Positions 7,316 to 8,967 of a DNA stretch of 8,967 bases are shown one piece after another (positions within the stretch are counted from its first letter, which is position 1; each line of letters starts with the position of its first letter). Made by a program: the position numbers and the translations under genes. This DNA is from Porticoccus sp. (GTDB lineage Bacteria; Pseudomonadota; Gammaproteobacteria; Pseudomonadales; Porticoccaceae). The notes under the pieces were generated by a model. It had not been told where the DNA came from and searched no databases. It saw nothing but the letters and a program-made list of their open reading frames with translations. The stretch covers positions 1 through 8,967 of the forward strand of contig NYXF01000040.1 in assembly GCA_002685455.1 (NCBI GenBank). The letters run 5' to 3'.

Positions 7316-7368
7316 AATTTTTATTAAAATGAAAAAATATCATTTATATAGCTACCGAGTAACAGATA

Positions 7369-8574
7369 ATGAAAGATAATTCGGAGAATCAAAATACAGG
7401 CTTGAAATTCGATACCCTATCGGTGAGAACAGGCCATCATAGAACTCATGAGGGAGAACATTCGGAGCCTCTATTCCTTACCTCAAGTTTTGTTTTTAAG
7501 GATGCGTCTGAGGCAGCTTCGAGATTTTCTGGCGAGAGACATGGAAATGTTTATTCTCGTTACACTAATCCAACTGTTCGTACACTTGAGGAAAGAATTG
7601 CTTCACTGGAGGGGGCTGAGCAAGCTGTTGCTACCTCATCAGGAATGGCTGCAATTCTTAGTACCTGTTTGGCTCTTTTAAAATCAGGAGACCATATTGT
7701 TTGCTCACGAAGTGTATTTGGAGCAACAACAGTGTTCTTAGAAAAATACCTTTTAAAGCTTAATATAGAAACGACCTTTGTCTCGCTTGTTGACGAAAAT
7801 GAATGGAAGGATGCTATAAGACCGACAACTAAAATTTTATATTTAGAGACGCCATCTAACCCTCTTTGTGAAGTTGCAGATATACCATCAATTGCGAATA
7901 TTGCAAAGAGTAATAATGCATTGCTAGTTGTCGATAATTGCTTTTGTACGCCTGCTTTACAATTCCCCCTAAAACTTGGTGCAGATCTAATTATCCACTC
8001 AGCCACAAAGTATCTAGACGGCCAGGGAAGATGTCTTGGTGGAATTGTTGCGGGACAAGCAAACTTAATAAATGAAATTCTGTCCTTCGTTCGAACTGCT
8101 GGTCCAGCAATGAGTCCATTTAATGCATGGGTATTTTTAAAAGGCTTAGAAACCTTAAAGTTACGTATGTTTGCCCATTCAAGCAATGCCCTTAGTCTAG
8201 CCCTTTGGCTTAAACAACAAGAGGAGGTGGAAAACGTTTTTTATACTGGCCTCAAGGACCATCCAGGATACCTGCTCGCCTCTAAACAACAATTAGCTTT
8301 TGGCGGTGTTCTTTCTTTTACTGTTAAGGGATCAAGGAGAGAAGCATGGAGGGTAATAGATGGAACCAAGTTGATTTCACTAACTGCAAATTTAGGTGAT
8401 GCAAAAACAACAATAATTCATCCAGCTACCACTACACACGGTAGGCTTACAGAGGATCAAAAAAATAAATCAGGTATTTCAGAAAATTTAATTCGAGTAG
8501 CAGTAGGATTGGAGGATATTATTGATATTAAGAATGATCTATTGCTTGGATTGAAATCAATAGAATTATACTGA
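7369..8574 (+). CDS. metZ: O-succinylhomoserine sulfhydrylase
   Basis: MetZ is a PLP enzyme of the Cys/Met metabolism family that makes homocysteine from O-succinylhomoserine and sulfide, bypassing cystathionine. The product has 401 residues, close to Pseudomonas MetZ (403) and shorter than typical MetY (about 430). Seen in order: FDTLSVRTG at the start, SEPLFLTSSFVFKDA, NVYSRYTNPTV (residues contacting the neighbouring subunit's PLP), LEGAEQAVATSSGMAAI, SRSVFGATT, LYLETPSNPL, VVDNCFCTPALQ, and HSATKYLDGQGR with the Schiff-base Lys214. It ends with SLTANLGDAKTTIIHPATTTH and a typical C-terminus (RVAVGLEDIIDI). The DNCFCTPALQ and DGQGR forms and the position after purF match MetZ of pseudomonads better than MetB or MetY. 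It lies 53 bases after purF with a weak GAG ribosome site. Substrate choice is inferred from family resemblance. Confidence 0.92.
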   Translation: MKDNSENQNTGLKFDTLSVRTGHHRTHEGEHSEPLFLTSSFVFKDASEAASRFSGERHGNVYSRYTNPTVRTLEERIASLEGAEQAVATSSGMAAILSTCLALLKSGDHIVCSRSVFGATTVFLEKYLLKLNIETTFVSLVDENEWKDAIRPTTKILYLETPSNPLCEVADIPSIANIAKSNNALLVVDNCFCTPALQFPLKLGADLIIHSATKYLDGQGRCLGGIVAGQANLINEILSFVRTAGPAMSPFNAWVFLKGLETLKLRMFAHSSNALSLALWLKQQEEVENVFYTGLKDHPGYLLASKQQLAFGGVLSFTVKGSRREAWRVIDGTKLISLTANLGDAKTTIIHPATTTHGRLTEDQKNKSGISENLIRVAVGLEDIIDIKNDLLLGLKSIELY

Positions 8575-8577
8575 TTT
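8554..8577. repeat. Weak inverted repeat at the convergent metZ/gst ends
   Basis: AAATCA at 8554-8559 and TGATTT at 8572-8577 form a perfect 6-base inverted repeat around a 12-base loop, spanning the metZ stop. With only one G-C pair per arm and no strong T run directly after it, it is a poor intrinsic terminator. It is the only candidate structure at this convergent junction. Confidence 0.2.
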
Positions 8578-8579
8578 AT

Positions 8580-8967
8580 TTATCTTGTAAGCATATTTTT
8601 AACGCCTTTTATAAATAAATCTTTTTTATCGTCTTTCAATATCAATTGAGGGGTATTTATCCCTTTGATAAAAGACGGCCTATCGCCGAGGTTATCCAAC
8701 CATAATGTTAAATTAGGAAAAGAGTCTAACTCAACTCCCGACCATTCGTGAATTTTTACCCAAGGCCAACATGCGATATCAGCTATACTAAGTGAATCTG
8801 AAAGATACATCTTACCATTAAGGTGAGCATCCATAACCCCAAATAGTCTTTTAACTTCGTTTTGATAACGATCAATTGCAGGTTGATATTGCTCATGCCA
8901 GTATCGGTTAAATACGTTAGCTTGACCCATCATTGGGCCTATTCCACCCATTTGAAACATAAGCCAC
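8580..8967 (-). CDS. Glutathione S-transferase family protein, C-terminal part (YghU/YfcG-like)
   Basis: This gene runs leftward and its 5' end lies beyond the right edge. The frame stays open to the last base (codons for Trp and Leu precede the first visible Met), so that Met is internal. The 128 visible residues are the all-helical C-terminal domain: WLMFQMGGIGPMMGQANVF, then IDRYQNEVKRLFGVMDAHL, MYLSDSLSIADIACWPWV (the helix-6 N-capping/hydrophobic-staple region common in GSTs) and FPNLTLWLDNLGDRPSF. The WLMFQMGG..PM.GQ wording is typical of the bacterial Nu-class YghU/YfcG group, which works with glutathione or glutathione disulfide. The glutathione-binding thioredoxin-like domain is out of view, so activity cannot be judged. 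It converges on metZ with only 5 bases between the stop codons. Confidence 0.9.
   Translation of the reverse strand, partial: WLMFQMGGIGPMMGQANVFNRYWHEQYQPAIDRYQNEVKRLFGVMDAHLNGKMYLSDSLSIADIACWPWVKIHEWSGVELDSFPNLTLWLDNLGDRPSFIKGINTPQLILKDDKKDLFIKGVKNMLTR

Noticed and set aside
7311..7325. AT-only inverted repeat (AATAAAA, one base, TTTTATT) over the purF stop codon
   Set aside because: The arms are entirely A/T with a one-base centre, so a stable RNA hairpin is unlikely. It is expected by chance in such AT-rich sequence.
7316..7368. Possible promoter before metZ (TTATAT/TATATA near 7345)
   Set aside because: The gap is AT-only in its first part, so -10-like strings are expected by chance; no recognisable -35 was found.
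7560..8186. A 208-codon open frame on the - strand opposite metZ
   Set aside because: It lies fully antisense to a clearly conserved metZ, shows no recognisable motif, and is explained by the codon pattern of metZ.

Overview
This is an ordinary stretch of conserved core chromosome from a low-GC proteobacterium. The first 60 bases contain 22 G/C, and the whole window looks similarly AT-rich, with many A and T runs. Protein motifs and gene order point to an uncultured, probably aquatic, gammaproteobacterium. The order trpF-trpB-trpA-accD-folC-(SPOR protein)-cvpA-purF-metZ is the one known from pseudomonads, xanthomonads and relatives, and TrpA and MetZ look Pseudomonas-like. The taxonomic assignment is inference; no rRNA or other marker gene is present.

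Layout: bases 3-281 hold the 3' end of trpF (start lies outside the window). Then come complete trpB (320-1549), trpA (1610-2425), accD (2452-3345), folC (3323-4618), a membrane-anchored SPOR/DedD-type protein (about 4647-5171), cvpA (5244-5738), purF (5783-7315) and metZ (7369-8574), all on the + strand. A glutathione S-transferase gene of the YghU/YfcG type (8580-8967) converges on metZ from the - strand and runs off the right edge. Coding density is very high: the longest gap on the + strand is 72 bases, accD and folC overlap by 23 bases, and the convergent metZ/gst pair is only 5 bases apart. There is no intergenic stretch over 300 bases. I see no rRNA, tRNA, CRISPR array, insertion sequence, riboswitch or convincing intrinsic terminator.

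How the genes fit together: TrpF, TrpB and TrpA perform the last steps of tryptophan synthesis. AccD is one half of the acetyl-CoA carboxyltransferase that starts fatty-acid synthesis, and FolC polyglutamylates folates. The SPOR protein and CvpA are membrane proteins of the envelope. PurF commits PRPP to purine synthesis, and MetZ makes homocysteine directly from O-succinylhomoserine. The short gaps and lack of terminators suggest transcription as one or a few long units, but no promoter can be assigned with confidence.

No previously undescribed system is supported. The observations worth a second look are small-scale: a near-exact short duplication shared by the end of trpF and the start of trpB, a Glu in place of the second catalytic Asp of TrpA (residue 60), a Cys-Cys pair in a normally Ala/Val site of TrpB, an 8-G run over the PLP phosphate loop of trpB, and ambiguous non-ATG starts for trpB and the SPOR gene.
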